Source of the DNA: Palsa-601 sp052146895
Lineage (GTDB): Bacteria > Actinomycetota > Acidimicrobiia > Acidimicrobiales > Bog-793
Length of the DNA: 64,000 nt
NCBI GenBank assembly: GCA_052146895.1
Contig: JBKQLZ010000006.1
Location: 9,137-73,136, forward strand
Direction: 5' to 3'
The first letter of the stretch is position 1; each line of letters begins with the position of its first letter. Position numbers and translations under genes: made by a program. Positions 8,051-17,598 of this stretch are shown piece by piece. The notes below the pieces were generated by a model, which saw nothing but the letters and a program-made list of their open reading frames with translations, was not told the origin of the DNA and searched no databases.

Positions 8051-8979
8051 GCCACTTCTTCACCTACGCCATAATCACGGCCACTCTGGCGTCCGCCTTC
8101 GCCCTCGCCAGCCCATTTCTCGTGGCTGCTCTTGGTGAGACCATGGGGCAACGCAGCGGGGTCATCAACCTCGGTGTGGACGGGATCATGCTCCTGGCGG
8201 CCTTCGCTACCTACTACACGGCCCTTCAAACTGGCAGCCTTCTGTTCGGCATCCTCGCCGGTGCTGGCACCGGGATGGTGATGGGCGTCGTCACGGCCTT
8301 CATGTCGGTCACCTTGAAGGCCCAGCAGGGCATCAGCGGAATCGGCGTCTACCTCTTCGGCCTCGGCCTGAGTGACCTGCTCTTCCTCAAGCTCGTGGGC
8401 ACACCCCTGCCAATCTCCGAGCTGAGACCGCTCGACATTCCGCTTCTCGACCGCATACCGGCCATCGGGCCGATCCTCTTCGAGCAGACGATCCTCGTGT
8501 ACCTGGCATTCCTCCTCGTCCCGGTGTTCACCTTCGTCCTCAACCGTACGACCTTCGGCCTCAAGATCCGCTCAGTCGGGGAGAACCCTGCGGCTGCCGA
8601 CACCGTCGGCATCAGCGTGTCCCGCATACGTTGGTCGGCGGTCCTCATCGGCTGCACGATGGCCGGCCTCGCGGGAGCCACCCTCCTCCTCTACGACGGG
8701 ATCTTCATGGAGAACCTCACCCAGAGCGAGGGCTTCATCGCCGTCGCGCTCGTCTACTTCGGCGCCTGGCGCCCTGCGGGCGTCATGGGGGGCTCCGTCC
8801 TCTACGGACTGGTGATCGCCGTCGTCCTCTCGTGGAAGTCGCTCGGCATCATCCCGCTCAGCGCGTCTGACCTCGCCGCCACGGCGCCCGCCGTGGTCAC
8901 GATCCTCGTCCTGTTGCTCGTGGCCCGCCGCTTCCGCCAGCCGGCCGCCCTGGGCAAGCCCTACGAGAGAGGAGCTTGA
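8047..8979 (+). CDS. Nucleoside/simple-sugar ABC importer, permease 2
   Basis: The 310-residue second membrane subunit (NupQ/YufQ-like). The motif LGETMGQRSGVINLGVDGIML near residues 28-48 is the hallmark of this half, and the coupling loop is RSVGENPAAADTVGI. With permease 1 it would form the heterodimeric channel. The start GTG lies in the overlap with permease 1. The lipoprotein gene begins 112 bp later, after an untranslated spacer. Confidence 0.93.
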   Translation: MSHFFTYAIITATLASAFALASPFLVAALGETMGQRSGVINLGVDGIMLLAAFATYYTALQTGSLLFGILAGAGTGMVMGVVTAFMSVTLKAQQGISGIGVYLFGLGLSDLLFLKLVGTPLPISELRPLDIPLLDRIPAIGPILFEQTILVYLAFLLVPVFTFVLNRTTFGLKIRSVGENPAAADTVGISVSRIRWSAVLIGCTMAGLAGATLLLYDGIFMENLTQSEGFIAVALVYFGAWRPAGVMGGSVLYGLVIAVVLSWKSLGIIPLSASDLAATAPAVVTILVLLLVARRFRQPAALGKPYERGA

Positions 8980-9091
8980 TCCCTTGACACGCCAGCATCC
9001 TCCCGACTCGAGGTTTGGCCCTAAGACGGCCGCAACTTGGAGAAACGCAGCTCGGATCCAACCAAATAGAGACAACCGAAAGGAGAACACA

Positions 9092-10111
9092 ATGCATGCA
9101 CATCTGACCAAGAAGGTCGCTGTGCTGCTTGTTGCGCTCGGTTTGACGCTGGCCTCGGCGGCCTGCGGCAACAGCAACTCAAGCAGCACGACGACTTCGT
9201 CCCCTTCCTCGTCCGGGCCAAAGGTCTTCAAGGTCGCCCTCGTCGCCCCGAGTGCCACGAATGACCTGGCTTTCACGGAGTCGATGTACAACGCCCTCGA
9301 GGGCCTGAAGAAGTCCGAGAACCTGCAGATCTCGGTGTCGGCCAACGAGTACGTGGTCTCCGACGCCGCCAACGTCATCCGACAGTACGCCGTCGACGGC
9401 TACAACCTCGTAATCGCCCACGGGTCTCAGTACGGCTCGACGATCGAGGCGCTGGCCCCTCAGTTCCCCAAGGTGTCCTTCGCCTGGGGCACGGCCGGCT
9501 CGACGTTCGGAATGCAGAATGTGTTCGCCTATGAGGCGAGCTCGAACGAGGGCGGCTACGTGCAGGGCTACATGGCAGCCATGCTCAGCAAGTCACACGT
9601 GCTCGGAATCATCGGGCCAATCGAGACCGGCGACGCCAAGCTGTACGTCGACGGCTTTGTCGCCGGAGCGAAGGCGTACGACCCCACGATCACGGCCAAC
9701 CCCGTCTACACAGGGTCGTTCAGCGACGACAGCCTGATGGACACTGCCGCCAAGACCTTCGTGTCCGACGGTGCCGATGTCCTCACGGGCAGCTCGCAGT
9801 CGGTTGTCGGAGCTATCGGCGTCGCGTCGGCCGATCACATCCCGTGGTTCAGCACGCAGTGGAGCCAGGCCACCCTCGCACCGACCGAAGTCGTGTCGGC
9901 GCAGGTGTACAACTGGACGCCCGTCCTGACTCAGATGATCACGGAGATCCGTGGGGGCAAGCTGGGCAACGCCACTTACGTCATCGGGCTCGGCAACGCC
10001 GGCGAGAAGATCGTCTTCAACCCCGGTTTCCCGCTGCCCACATTTGTGAAGACCGAGGCGCAGAAGCTCATCACGGAGATCACCAACGGGACCCTCACGG
10101 TTCCGCAGTGA
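9092..10111 (+). CDS. BMP-family substrate-binding lipoprotein
   Basis: A 339-residue extracytoplasmic binding protein for the importer. The signal peptide MHAHLTKKVAVLLVALGLTL ends in lipobox ASAAC, so Cys25 would be lipidated. A Ser/Thr-rich linker follows, then the BMP fold: KVALVAPSATNDLAFTESMY, YNLVIAHGSQYGST, an NVFAYEASSNEGGYVQGYMAA region and VLTGSSQ. Members bind purine nucleosides or related ligands. Start ATG 9092 has a strong GAAAGGAGAACACA site; an upstream in-frame extension to 8984 lacks one. The spacer after permease 2 allows higher expression of this subunit. Confidence 0.93.
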   Translation: MHAHLTKKVAVLLVALGLTLASAACGNSNSSSTTTSSPSSSGPKVFKVALVAPSATNDLAFTESMYNALEGLKKSENLQISVSANEYVVSDAANVIRQYAVDGYNLVIAHGSQYGSTIEALAPQFPKVSFAWGTAGSTFGMQNVFAYEASSNEGGYVQGYMAAMLSKSHVLGIIGPIETGDAKLYVDGFVAGAKAYDPTITANPVYTGSFSDDSLMDTAAKTFVSDGADVLTGSSQSVVGAIGVASADHIPWFSTQWSQATLAPTEVVSAQVYNWTPVLTQMITEIRGGKLGNATYVIGLGNAGEKIVFNPGFPLPTFVKTEAQKLITEITNGTLTVPQ

Positions 10112-10140
10112 TCCGAGCGTGACAGGGTAACGAGGCCAAC

Positions 10141-11709
10141 GTGGTAGCCACCAGCCCTGCGAACAGAGCGACGGCTGATCCGGGGGAGGCTCGACTCCTC
10201 CTCCGGATGAGCGGCATCACGAAGCGCTTTCCCGGCGTGCTCGCCAACGACGGCGTGGACTTCGACGTGCGCGCCGGAGAGGTGCACACGCTGTTCGGGG
10301 AAAACGGAGCCGGCAAGAGCACGCTCATGCGCGTCCTCTATGGCCTCTACCGTCCCGATTCCGGCGAGATCCGCATCAAGGGCGACAGGGTGAACATCTC
10401 GTCGCCCGCGTACGCGATTCGCCACGGTATCGGAATGATCCACCAGCACTTCATGCTCGTGAACACCCTCACGGTGGCCGAGAACGTCGCTCTCGGCCTT
10501 AAGTCCTCCCGGGGTCCGCTCACGGACCTGGACAAGGTGGCGCTGCGACTCGAGGAGCTGGGCAAGAGGCACGGTCTCGAAGTGGACCCGCGGGCGCTCA
10601 TCTGGCAGCTCTCGGTTGGGGAGCGCCAGCGGGTCGAGATCCTGAAGGCGCTCTACCGCGACGTCGACCTGCTCGTCCTCGACGAGCCCACCGCGGTCCT
10701 CACCCCCCACGAGGTCGACGACCTCTTCCAGGTCCTCCGCCAGCTCGCCGCGGGCGGGCGTGGGCTCGTCTTCATCTCCCACAAGGTGAACGAGGTGCTG
10801 GAGCTTTCCGACCGCATCACGGTTCTTCGAGCCGGCAGGCGGGTCGGTACCGTCTCACGGGCGGACGCCTCCCGAGACCGGCTCGTCGAGATGATGGTGG
10901 GGCACGACCTGGCCCCTGACGTTCGACCTGGCATGGCCGCCGCCGGCGAGAGACGCCTCGTCGTGACGGACCTCAGGGTGATGGGGGACCGCGGCCAGGA
11001 AGCGGTGCGAGGGCTCGACCTCGAGGTCGACGCCGGCGAGATCGTCGGTATCGCCGGCGTGTCGGGCAACGGCCAACGAGAGTTCGCCGAGGCCGTGGCG
11101 GGCATCCGTCCTCACGCCAGTGGATCCATCCTCCTCGGCGGCAGAGAGGTGGCGGGCGCCTCGGCGGCAACCGTGCGCTCCGCCGGGCTTGCCTATGTCC
11201 CGGAAGAGCGCATGCGAGACGGGATCGTGCCCGATTTCACGGTCGCCGAGAACCTCCTGCTCGTTGACAACCACGACCCGGCCTTCGCACGGCTCGGCTT
11301 CCTGCGCGCCCGGGCGATCCGGCGCCACTGCCAGGAGCTGGTCGACGACTTCGCCGTCAAGACGCCGAGCCTCGACACGCCCGCCCGGAACCTCTCGGGC
11401 GGCAACATCCAGAAGCTCATCATGGCCCGCGAGCTCTCCGGGCGCCCGCAAGCTCTGCTCGTAGCCCAGCCGACGCGGGGCATCGACGTCGGGTCCGCCC
11501 AGTACATCCACCAGCGCCTCGTAGAGCAGCGCGACGCCGGCACGGCCGTGCTGATCATCTCGGAGGACCTCGACGAGGTGATGTCGATCTCTGACCGGAT
11601 CCTGGTGATGTACGAGGGCAAGATCATCGGTTCGGCCGACCCGCGTTCGACGACCCGCGAGGCCGTCGGGCTCATGATGGCAGGCGTCCGAGCAGCCGAG
11701 ACGTCGTGA
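10141..11709 (+). CDS. Nucleoside/simple-sugar ABC importer, double ATPase
   Basis: A 522-residue protein with two nucleotide-binding domains (RbsA/YufO type) that powers the two permeases. Domain 1 (about 20-260) has Walker A GENGAGKST, a QLSVGERQRVEILKAL signature and Walker B LLVLDEPTAVLTP. Domain 2 (about 265-510) has the degenerate Walker A GVSGNGQRE, signature LSGGNIQK and LLVAQPTRGIDVGS in place of a normal Walker B. This asymmetry is normal in the family. It starts at GTG 10141, 29 bp after the lipoprotein stop, and completes the operon. Confidence 0.93.
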   Translation: MVATSPANRATADPGEARLLLRMSGITKRFPGVLANDGVDFDVRAGEVHTLFGENGAGKSTLMRVLYGLYRPDSGEIRIKGDRVNISSPAYAIRHGIGMIHQHFMLVNTLTVAENVALGLKSSRGPLTDLDKVALRLEELGKRHGLEVDPRALIWQLSVGERQRVEILKALYRDVDLLVLDEPTAVLTPHEVDDLFQVLRQLAAGGRGLVFISHKVNEVLELSDRITVLRAGRRVGTVSRADASRDRLVEMMVGHDLAPDVRPGMAAAGERRLVVTDLRVMGDRGQEAVRGLDLEVDAGEIVGIAGVSGNGQREFAEAVAGIRPHASGSILLGGREVAGASAATVRSAGLAYVPEERMRDGIVPDFTVAENLLLVDNHDPAFARLGFLRARAIRRHCQELVDDFAVKTPSLDTPARNLSGGNIQKLIMARELSGRPQALLVAQPTRGIDVGSAQYIHQRLVEQRDAGTAVLIISEDLDEVMSISDRILVMYEGKIIGSADPRSTTREAVGLMMAGVRAAETS

Positions 11710-11822
11710 ACAGAACTACTTTGAGGTCCACTTGGGCCGCGTGCTCAGCAGCTCGCCGGGACTACCGACCACCGACATGAATGCGGCCTGATGGGCCGAG
11801 CAGTCCCGTGGGAAAGGACTCG

Positions 11823-12392
11823 ATGATGTCGTACATGATCCGACCCCTCGACGCCTCCACCTGGGATGCCTTCGCAGAGCTCGTCGAGCGCAACAACGGG
11901 ATCTTCGGCGGGTGCTGGTGCATCGGTTACCACCCGGAGTGCGGCCAGAAGGGAATCAGCTATCGCGCGGTCAAGGAGGACCGGGTGCGGACGGGTCGTG
12001 CTCACGCCGCCCTCGTCATCGACGAGGACGGCGCCGCACAGGGCTGGTGCCAGTACGGAAGCCCCGAGGAACTCCCGGGCATCAAGCACTTGCGCGAGTA
12101 CGCCAAGGACGCACCGCCGCTTCCGGACTGGCGGATCACCTGCTTCTACGTCGACAAGCGACATCGGGGCCAGGGCATCGCGCGGGCGGCGTTGGAAGGA
12201 GCGCTCGACCAGATCGCCCATGCCGGCGGCGGCCTGGTCGAGGCCATCTCCGATGTGACCGCAGGCCGCGAGGCGCCGGGCCGGTTCCTGTTCAGCGCGA
12301 CCGTCGAGCTCTTCGAGCAGTACGGATTCACCTCAGTCCGGCAGGTTGGCAAGCGCGCGTGGATCGTGAGCCGGATTGTTGATCCGGTGTAA
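11823..12392 (+). CDS. GNAT-family N-acetyltransferase
   Basis: A 189-residue acetyltransferase. The acetyl-CoA motif A is VDKRHRGQGIARAALEGAL, preceded by the beta-4 strand WRITCFYVD. An N-terminal cysteine-containing stretch GGCWCIGYHPECG is typical of a GNAT subgroup found in actinobacteria. Acceptor unknown. ATG 11823 follows GGAAAGGACTCG, a good ribosome binding site; the track of in-frame residues further upstream is not supported. The gene stands alone between the importer operon and a convergent GGDEF gene. Confidence 0.85.
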   Translation: MMSYMIRPLDASTWDAFAELVERNNGIFGGCWCIGYHPECGQKGISYRAVKEDRVRTGRAHAALVIDEDGAAQGWCQYGSPEELPGIKHLREYAKDAPPLPDWRITCFYVDKRHRGQGIARAALEGALDQIAHAGGGLVEAISDVTAGREAPGRFLFSATVELFEQYGFTSVRQVGKRAWIVSRIVDPV

Positions 12393-12454
12393 ACGTTGGC
12401 CGCAGGCCGCTACCAGCTGTTGCAACGATCGCTCTAATGCGCCCGGGTTGCCCT

Positions 12455-14047
12455 TCAAGCGACCATGGAGTCAGACGTTGCTGCGACGACCGCATTCCTG
12501 CCCTGGCGCTTGGCGACGAGAAGCCGCCCGTCCGCCGCGGTGAGCGCAGCCTGCCAGCCCTTCGCCGGACCGCAGGCAACCCCGAGACTCACGGTTACGT
12601 GGATTTCCGGCGCGACGGTCGCCCAGTCGAAGCCGGAGACGGCGAGCCGCAACCGCTCGGCGAATCCCGCAGCAGCAGCCAGCCCGACGCCCGGCAACGC
12701 AACCACGAACTCATCCCCGCCGTAGCGGATGGCCAGCTGCCCGTGTCGTGTCTTGCTCGAGAAGAGGTGGCCGATCTGCTGTAGCACCGCATCGCCAATG
12801 TCGTGGCCGAACTCGTCGTTGATTTCCTTGAAGGAATCGATGTCGGCGATGACGCAGGCCACTTCGTCGTGCCGCCCCGCCTCTTCGTGGAGGAAGCGTT
12901 CGAGCAGCCGACGGTTGCCCATGCCCGTGAGGGCGTCCTCCTCAGCCGACCGCGTCGCTGCCGCCGCCTGAGTTTGCAAGTCCCTGTGGGCGCGCTCGAT
13001 CTCGACGCTTGCCCAAACCTGCTGCACGAGCTGACCTGTCTGGCGCTGGTGTATCTGCCACATGTGTCTCTTGGCTTCTCGGGCGCTCGTTAGCGCGCCC
13101 GCAAGATCGCCGGCAGCCTCCTCGCACGCGGCCAACTCATCGAGCGCAAACATCAAGTCGTGCTCGTCTGCGCTCGCCTGGATGATCTGCACATCGCGGC
13201 GGGCGGCAACGAGGGCTTCCTCCACCCGGCCTGCCAGGCGGAGACATCGGGCCTCGACCCATGCGAGGTCGGCGCACGGAGTTGCGGTCGTGGTCGCGTC
13301 CGCCGCGCCTCGGAACTCGCCCAGCACCTGCAGCGCATCTTCTGCTCGGCCCATCTCGCACAGGACCTCCGCGAGCAGCCGGTAATTGCCGAGCCGAGGA
13401 CTCGCCACCGCCGACTCCTCGAGGAGCAATCGCCGTGCGACCGCTTCGGCGCGTTCAAGACGGTCGGTGTCGATGCCCAAGTCGGACATCCCTTGCTGCT
13501 GGGAGGCAAGGAGCAACGCGTCAGCGATGTTGTACAACTCGCGGCAGACCCTCTCACCGTCACCTATGCGCTCGGCGGCAGCGAGCGAGTACTCGAACTG
13601 CTCAACAGCCCGGTCGTAGTCCAGGTAGTAGTAGCAGAAGATCCCGAGCCGGTTGGTGATCTCCATGCGGAGACGGTCATCTTTGACCGAGTCGAGGCCA
13701 AGGATGCTCTTTGTCACTAGTTCGGAGGCAAGCGAGACGTTGCCGAGCCGAGAGGCGTGGGCGGCACCAAGACTGGCCGCGTCGACGGCGAGCTCAACGT
13801 CGCCGGCTGTCTCGAAGAGAGTCATCGCCGCCGAGGCGTCCTCGCAGGCCCCGCTGTCGAGCGACTGGAATGATCGCACTCGGGCCCGGCAGATGAGCAG
13901 CCGGGCTCGGTCGAGAGGAGCTGTGACCGACTCGAGCGCCTCCTTGATCTGCGGCAAGCACGCCTCGCACTCCTCGGGAGTCGACGCGAGACGCGTACGC
14001 TCGAGCAACGCGTCGATCTCGACGGCCGGATGGCTCTTCTGATTCAC
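12455..14047 (-). CDS. TPR-repeat diguanylate cyclase (GGDEF)
   Basis: A 530-residue soluble protein. Residues about 1-330 form helical TPR-like repeats (for example DRAVEQFEYSLAAAERIGDG), a probable protein-binding sensor region. A short coiled linker leads into a C-terminal GGDEF domain (about 365-520) with DALTGMGNRRLLERFL, ADIDSFKEINDEFGHDIGD and an intact RYGGDEF active loop, so c-di-GMP synthesis is expected. The RxxD inhibitory site five residues before GGDEF is not seen, suggesting no product inhibition. No signal peptide or membrane segment. Monocistronic, divergent from an MFS exporter gene. Confidence 0.9.
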   Translation of the reverse strand: MNQKSHPAVEIDALLERTRLASTPEECEACLPQIKEALESVTAPLDRARLLICRARVRSFQSLDSGACEDASAAMTLFETAGDVELAVDAASLGAAHASRLGNVSLASELVTKSILGLDSVKDDRLRMEITNRLGIFCYYYLDYDRAVEQFEYSLAAAERIGDGERVCRELYNIADALLLASQQQGMSDLGIDTDRLERAEAVARRLLLEESAVASPRLGNYRLLAEVLCEMGRAEDALQVLGEFRGAADATTTATPCADLAWVEARCLRLAGRVEEALVAARRDVQIIQASADEHDLMFALDELAACEEAAGDLAGALTSAREAKRHMWQIHQRQTGQLVQQVWASVEIERAHRDLQTQAAAATRSAEEDALTGMGNRRLLERFLHEEAGRHDEVACVIADIDSFKEINDEFGHDIGDAVLQQIGHLFSSKTRHGQLAIRYGGDEFVVALPGVGLAAAAGFAERLRLAVSGFDWATVAPEIHVTVSLGVACGPAKGWQAALTAADGRLLVAKRQGRNAVVAATSDSMVA

Positions 14048-14149
14048 TGCTATATGTATCGGCTAATGCGGGTCGGATCCTGAGGCTGCGCCTCAGACGG
14101 GTTCGCCGTGGCAGGGTCGTCTCCACGTCACCCTTATCGTGGGAACCTG

Positions 14150-15619
14150 ATGTCCCCCGAGACACCCCGAATCAGTCAGAAGGTCGCCGTCGGGGTTGTC
14201 TTCGTCGCCGCCATGTTCATGTCGATCATGGACACCACCATCGTGAACGTGGCCCTGCCCACCATCGGGCGGACATTTCACGTCGCCCCCACTGCTGTCA
14301 GTGCCGTCTCGATCTCGTTCCTCGTCAGCCTTGCAGTGTTCATCCCAGCATCAGGGTGGCTGGGTGACCGGCTCGGCGGCAAGCGTGTCCTGCTCACCGC
14401 CATTGTGATCTTCACGCTCGCATCGGCGCTCTGCGGGCTCGCACAGAACATGACCGAACTGGTGCTGTTCCGGATCCTCCAAGGTGTCGGTGGCGGCATG
14501 CTCGCCCCCGTGGGAATGGCAATGCTCTACCGGGTCTTCCCACCCGCTGAGCGAGTGCGTGCCGCGAGCATCCTCACTACCCCGACTGCCCTCGCCCCCG
14601 CCCTCGGTCCGGTGCTCGGCGGCCTGCTCGTGTCCGACCTCTCGTGGCGCTGGGTCTTTTACGTCAACCTCCCCATCGGGTTCGCTGCGATCGTCTTCGG
14701 GGCCTTCTTCCTCGAGTCGGTGCCGGAGGCGAACCCCGGACGCTTCGACCTGCCGGGTTTCCTGCTCGCAGGTGGCGGTCTCGGCCTGCTCATGTACGGG
14801 GTCTCCGAGGGACCGAGCACCTCTTGGGTCGCCACCGATGTTCTCGGGACCATCGCAGCCGGCGCCCTCCTGCTTGGTTGGCTGGTCCGGTACGAGCTGC
14901 GCGCCCCCGAACCGCTCATTGACTTTCGCCTGCTGGGCAACGCGCTCTTCCGGGTTGGCACCGGGGCAATCCTTCTCACCACAGGGGCCCTGATCGGAGT
15001 GCTCTACGTCATCACCCTCTTCTACCAAGACGGCCGGGGCATGTCCGCCCTCCAGGCGGGCCTCAGCACCTTCCCCGAGGCGCTCGGGGTGATGGTGGGA
15101 GCGCAGCTCGCGTCCCGGGTCATCTACCGGCGCCTCGGACCCCGGCGCCACGCCGCCATCGGGAACCTCGGCATCGCCGTGTTCGTCGCTCAGCTTGCCC
15201 TGGTGGGGGCACACACCAGCCTGTGGGTGCCGCGGCTCCTGCTCTTCGGGATGGGCCTCGCCCTGGGCCAGGTCTTCGTCCCCATCCAGGCGGCCTCCTT
15301 CGCCACCATCTCCCCGGCGGCCACCGGCCGAGCCTCCACGATGTTCAACGCCGTGCGACAGCTCGGTGGCGCCATCGGGGTCGCAGCGTTCAGCTCGGTG
15401 GTGGTGGCGGTCGGAGCGGTCCATCTCGTCGACCACCGGCCCATGGCCAATCTGGGCGCTTACCATGCCGCCTTCCTCACCGCCGCAGGCTTCGCCATCC
15501 TCGCGTCGCTCGCCAGCCTGAAGATCCGCGACGCCGACGCGGCATCCACAATGGTGAGCCGGCACCAGATGTCGGCCGAGAGCGAAGCCGCACCGAAAGG
15601 GCTCGCCCTCGAGGGCTAG
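14150..15619 (+). CDS. MFS drug exporter, DHA2 (14-TMS) family
   Basis: A 489-residue proton-driven exporter of the EmrB/QacA type. It has motif D1 FMSIMDTTIVNVALPTIGRTF in helix 1, the loop-2-3 motif GWLGDRLGGKRVLL, and motif C TPTALAPALGPVLGGLLV in helix 5. Fourteen membrane helices are predicted. I place the start at ATG 14150 (MSPETPRISQK); an upstream ATG at 14108 would add 14 unconserved residues. The gene lies next to a PadR-controlled ABC exporter on the other strand. Substrate unknown. Confidence 0.92.
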   Translation: MSPETPRISQKVAVGVVFVAAMFMSIMDTTIVNVALPTIGRTFHVAPTAVSAVSISFLVSLAVFIPASGWLGDRLGGKRVLLTAIVIFTLASALCGLAQNMTELVLFRILQGVGGGMLAPVGMAMLYRVFPPAERVRAASILTTPTALAPALGPVLGGLLVSDLSWRWVFYVNLPIGFAAIVFGAFFLESVPEANPGRFDLPGFLLAGGGLGLLMYGVSEGPSTSWVATDVLGTIAAGALLLGWLVRYELRAPEPLIDFRLLGNALFRVGTGAILLTTGALIGVLYVITLFYQDGRGMSALQAGLSTFPEALGVMVGAQLASRVIYRRLGPRRHAAIGNLGIAVFVAQLALVGAHTSLWVPRLLLFGMGLALGQVFVPIQAASFATISPAATGRASTMFNAVRQLGGAIGVAAFSSVVVAVGAVHLVDHRPMANLGAYHAAFLTAAGFAILASLASLKIRDADAASTMVSRHQMSAESEAAPKGLALEG

Positions 15620-15639
15620 CGCCGCGACTCGCCACTGAC

Positions 15640-16479
15640 CTACGAGCGGCGGAGCTTCCAGACGGTGAGCGGTGCGAAGACCAGCAGGATCCCGACCGAC
15701 CAGACAAGGGACGGCAACAGGTAGGCGCCGAGCGAGTGGCCGAGCAACAGCGAGCTCGCGTGCCCGCCGGTGAGAACGCGGACCGTGTTGGACATGTAGG
15801 TCAGCGGCTGGTGGTTGGCGAAGACCTGCATCCAGCTGGGCATGGTCGCGACCGGTACGTAGGCGCTCGAGACGAACGTGAGCGGGAAGACGAGGAACGA
15901 CAAGCTTTGCGCCGCTTGCGGGCTGCCGGCAAGCAGTCCCAGCGCGAGGAAGAGCCAGCAGAAGACGAATCCATAAAGGACGCACAGTCCGAACGCTGCT
16001 AAGGCTGCGACTACGCCATCGTGGATCCGGAAGCCTACGAGGAACCCGATGAGGGTTGTGACGCCCAGGCCCCACGTCACGAGCGCTGTGTCTGCGCTCA
16101 CTCGCCCGCTGATGATCGAGAGGAGGCGGATGGGCAGGCTACGCAGACGGTCGAACAGCCCACCTTGCAGATCCTCGGCGATGCCGGTTGCCGCGCCCAT
16201 TCCCTGGAACAGGACACTCGTCACCACGAATCCCGGTACGAGGAAGTCCACGTAGGGCAGCAACCCGGTGTGCGCGACGGCGCCGCCGAAGACGTAGCGG
16301 AAGATCAGCAGGAACAAAGCCCCTTGTGCTGTGCCGGCAACGATCAACTGGGGCGATCGGACGAATTTCTTCACTGTCCGGGCCGAAATTTGCGACGATG
16401 CCACGAGGAATCGGGCACCGGTATTTTCAGCAGGTGGCTCCGGGGCCGCCGGGGTACGAGCGGCGGTGTCGATGCTCAC
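15640..16479 (-). CDS. ABC-2 type multidrug exporter, membrane subunit
   Basis: A 279-residue DrrB-like permease. After a Pro/Ala-rich cytoplasmic N-terminus, six helices are predicted. GMGAATGIAEDLQGGLFDRLRSLP is the family's conserved coupling region, followed by LVFPLTFVSSAYVPVATMP, the ABC-2 signature of drug and daunorubicin exporters. Its start overlaps the stop of the ATPase gene by 4 nt. Third gene of the padR-ATPase-permease unit. Confidence 0.92.
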   Translation of the reverse strand: MSIDTAARTPAAPEPPAENTGARFLVASSQISARTVKKFVRSPQLIVAGTAQGALFLLIFRYVFGGAVAHTGLLPYVDFLVPGFVVTSVLFQGMGAATGIAEDLQGGLFDRLRSLPIRLLSIISGRVSADTALVTWGLGVTTLIGFLVGFRIHDGVVAALAAFGLCVLYGFVFCWLFLALGLLAGSPQAAQSLSFLVFPLTFVSSAYVPVATMPSWMQVFANHQPLTYMSNTVRVLTGGHASSLLLGHSLGAYLLPSLVWSVGILLVFAPLTVWKLRRS

Positions 16480-17441
16480 GCGACCTCCTCCTTTTCTGAT
16501 CTCGTCGTTGCGTGCCCGGTGAGGGTCAAGAAGACCTCGTCGAGAGTGGGTCGACGCAGTGTTATGTCCTCGACGGTGACGTTGGCCTCGTCGAGGGCGC
16601 GGACTACGACAGGCAGCAGCTGCGCACCGCCTGGCGCAGCGACCGAACAGCGATGGGTGGCTGGCTCCATAGAGGGCTCGCCGGTACCGAGCTGCGAGAG
16701 CACGCTGGTGGCTTGCGCGAGGCTCCCGAGATCGCGGGTGTGAAGCTCGATCATGTCGGACCCGGCGCGGGTCTTGAGCTCGCCTGGTGTTCCCTCCGCG
16801 ATCACTCGGCCTTTGTCGATGATGACGACGTAGGCCGCCAGTTGATCGGCTTCATCGAGGTACTGCGTCGTGAGCAGGATGTCGGTACCCGTACTACCCA
16901 AGTCCCGAATGGCATCCCACAGCTCGATACGGCTCCCCGGATCCAACCCGGTGGTTGGCTCGTCGAGGAGGAGCAGACGGGGCATGCCCACAAGGCTGGC
17001 CCCGAGATCGAGCCGGCGACGCATGCCGCCCGAGTAGGTGCGCACTTGGCGGTTGGCAGCGTCCGTGAGGCCGACCTGTTCGAGCACCGCCGCGGTGCTG
17101 ATGCGTGCCTTCCGTGAGCTCTGTCCGTAAAGGCGAGCCACCATGTTCAGGTTCTCCCGACCTGTCATCATCACCTCGACGGCGGCCGACTGGCCGGCCA
17201 AGCCGATAAGCCGACGAATGGCCATGGAATCGTGAATGACGTCGCGACCAGCCACGCGCAGTGAGCCGGCGCCAGGGCGCAGCAGGGTCGCCACAGTACG
17301 AATGAAGGTGGTCTTGCCGGCACCGTTCGGGCCGAGGATTGCCACCACTTGTCCGAACGGGAGGGTGAGGTTCAGCTCGTTCAGAGCCTGCACTTTCCCG
17401 AATCGCTTGCTGAGGCGTTCGGCCTCGATGAGGGCGGGCAT
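16476..17441 (-). CDS. ABC-2 type multidrug exporter, ATP-binding subunit
   Basis: A 321-residue DrrA-type ATPase: Walker A GPNGAGKTT, signature TYSGGMRRRLDLGASL, Walker B LLLLDEPTTGLDPGSR, switch histidine replaced by glutamine in LLTTQYLDEAD as in DrrA, and a C-terminal regulatory domain ending LDEVFLTLTGH. ATG 17441 is preceded by CGGAGTGCGCCC; ATG 17459 is another possible start. The long open frame further upstream runs antisense to no known domain and is not coding. It lies 157 bp downstream of padR on the same strand. Confidence 0.93.
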   Translation of the reverse strand: MPALIEAERLSKRFGKVQALNELNLTLPFGQVVAILGPNGAGKTTFIRTVATLLRPGAGSLRVAGRDVIHDSMAIRRLIGLAGQSAAVEVMMTGRENLNMVARLYGQSSRKARISTAAVLEQVGLTDAANRQVRTYSGGMRRRLDLGASLVGMPRLLLLDEPTTGLDPGSRIELWDAIRDLGSTGTDILLTTQYLDEADQLAAYVVIIDKGRVIAEGTPGELKTRAGSDMIELHTRDLGSLAQATSVLSQLGTGEPSMEPATHRCSVAAPGGAQLLPVVVRALDEANVTVEDITLRRPTLDEVFLTLTGHATTRSEKEEVA

Positions 17442-17598
17442 GGGCGCACTCCGTTCCATTTGAGTGGGTGTGGTTCCAGGGCTCAATCGACGGAGGTCGC
17501 CTACGCTGCAGGTGCTGCCCGAGCGTTGGTCCTTCGCGGATCGATCTCGTGGTTTGACGGTTCCGGGGTCGCGTGGCTCAACACGCGGCCCCGGTTCG

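Noticed and set aside
14351..16075. 574-codon minus-strand frame across the MFS exporter
   Set aside because: Extremely charged low-complexity translation antisense to a gene with intact family motifs.
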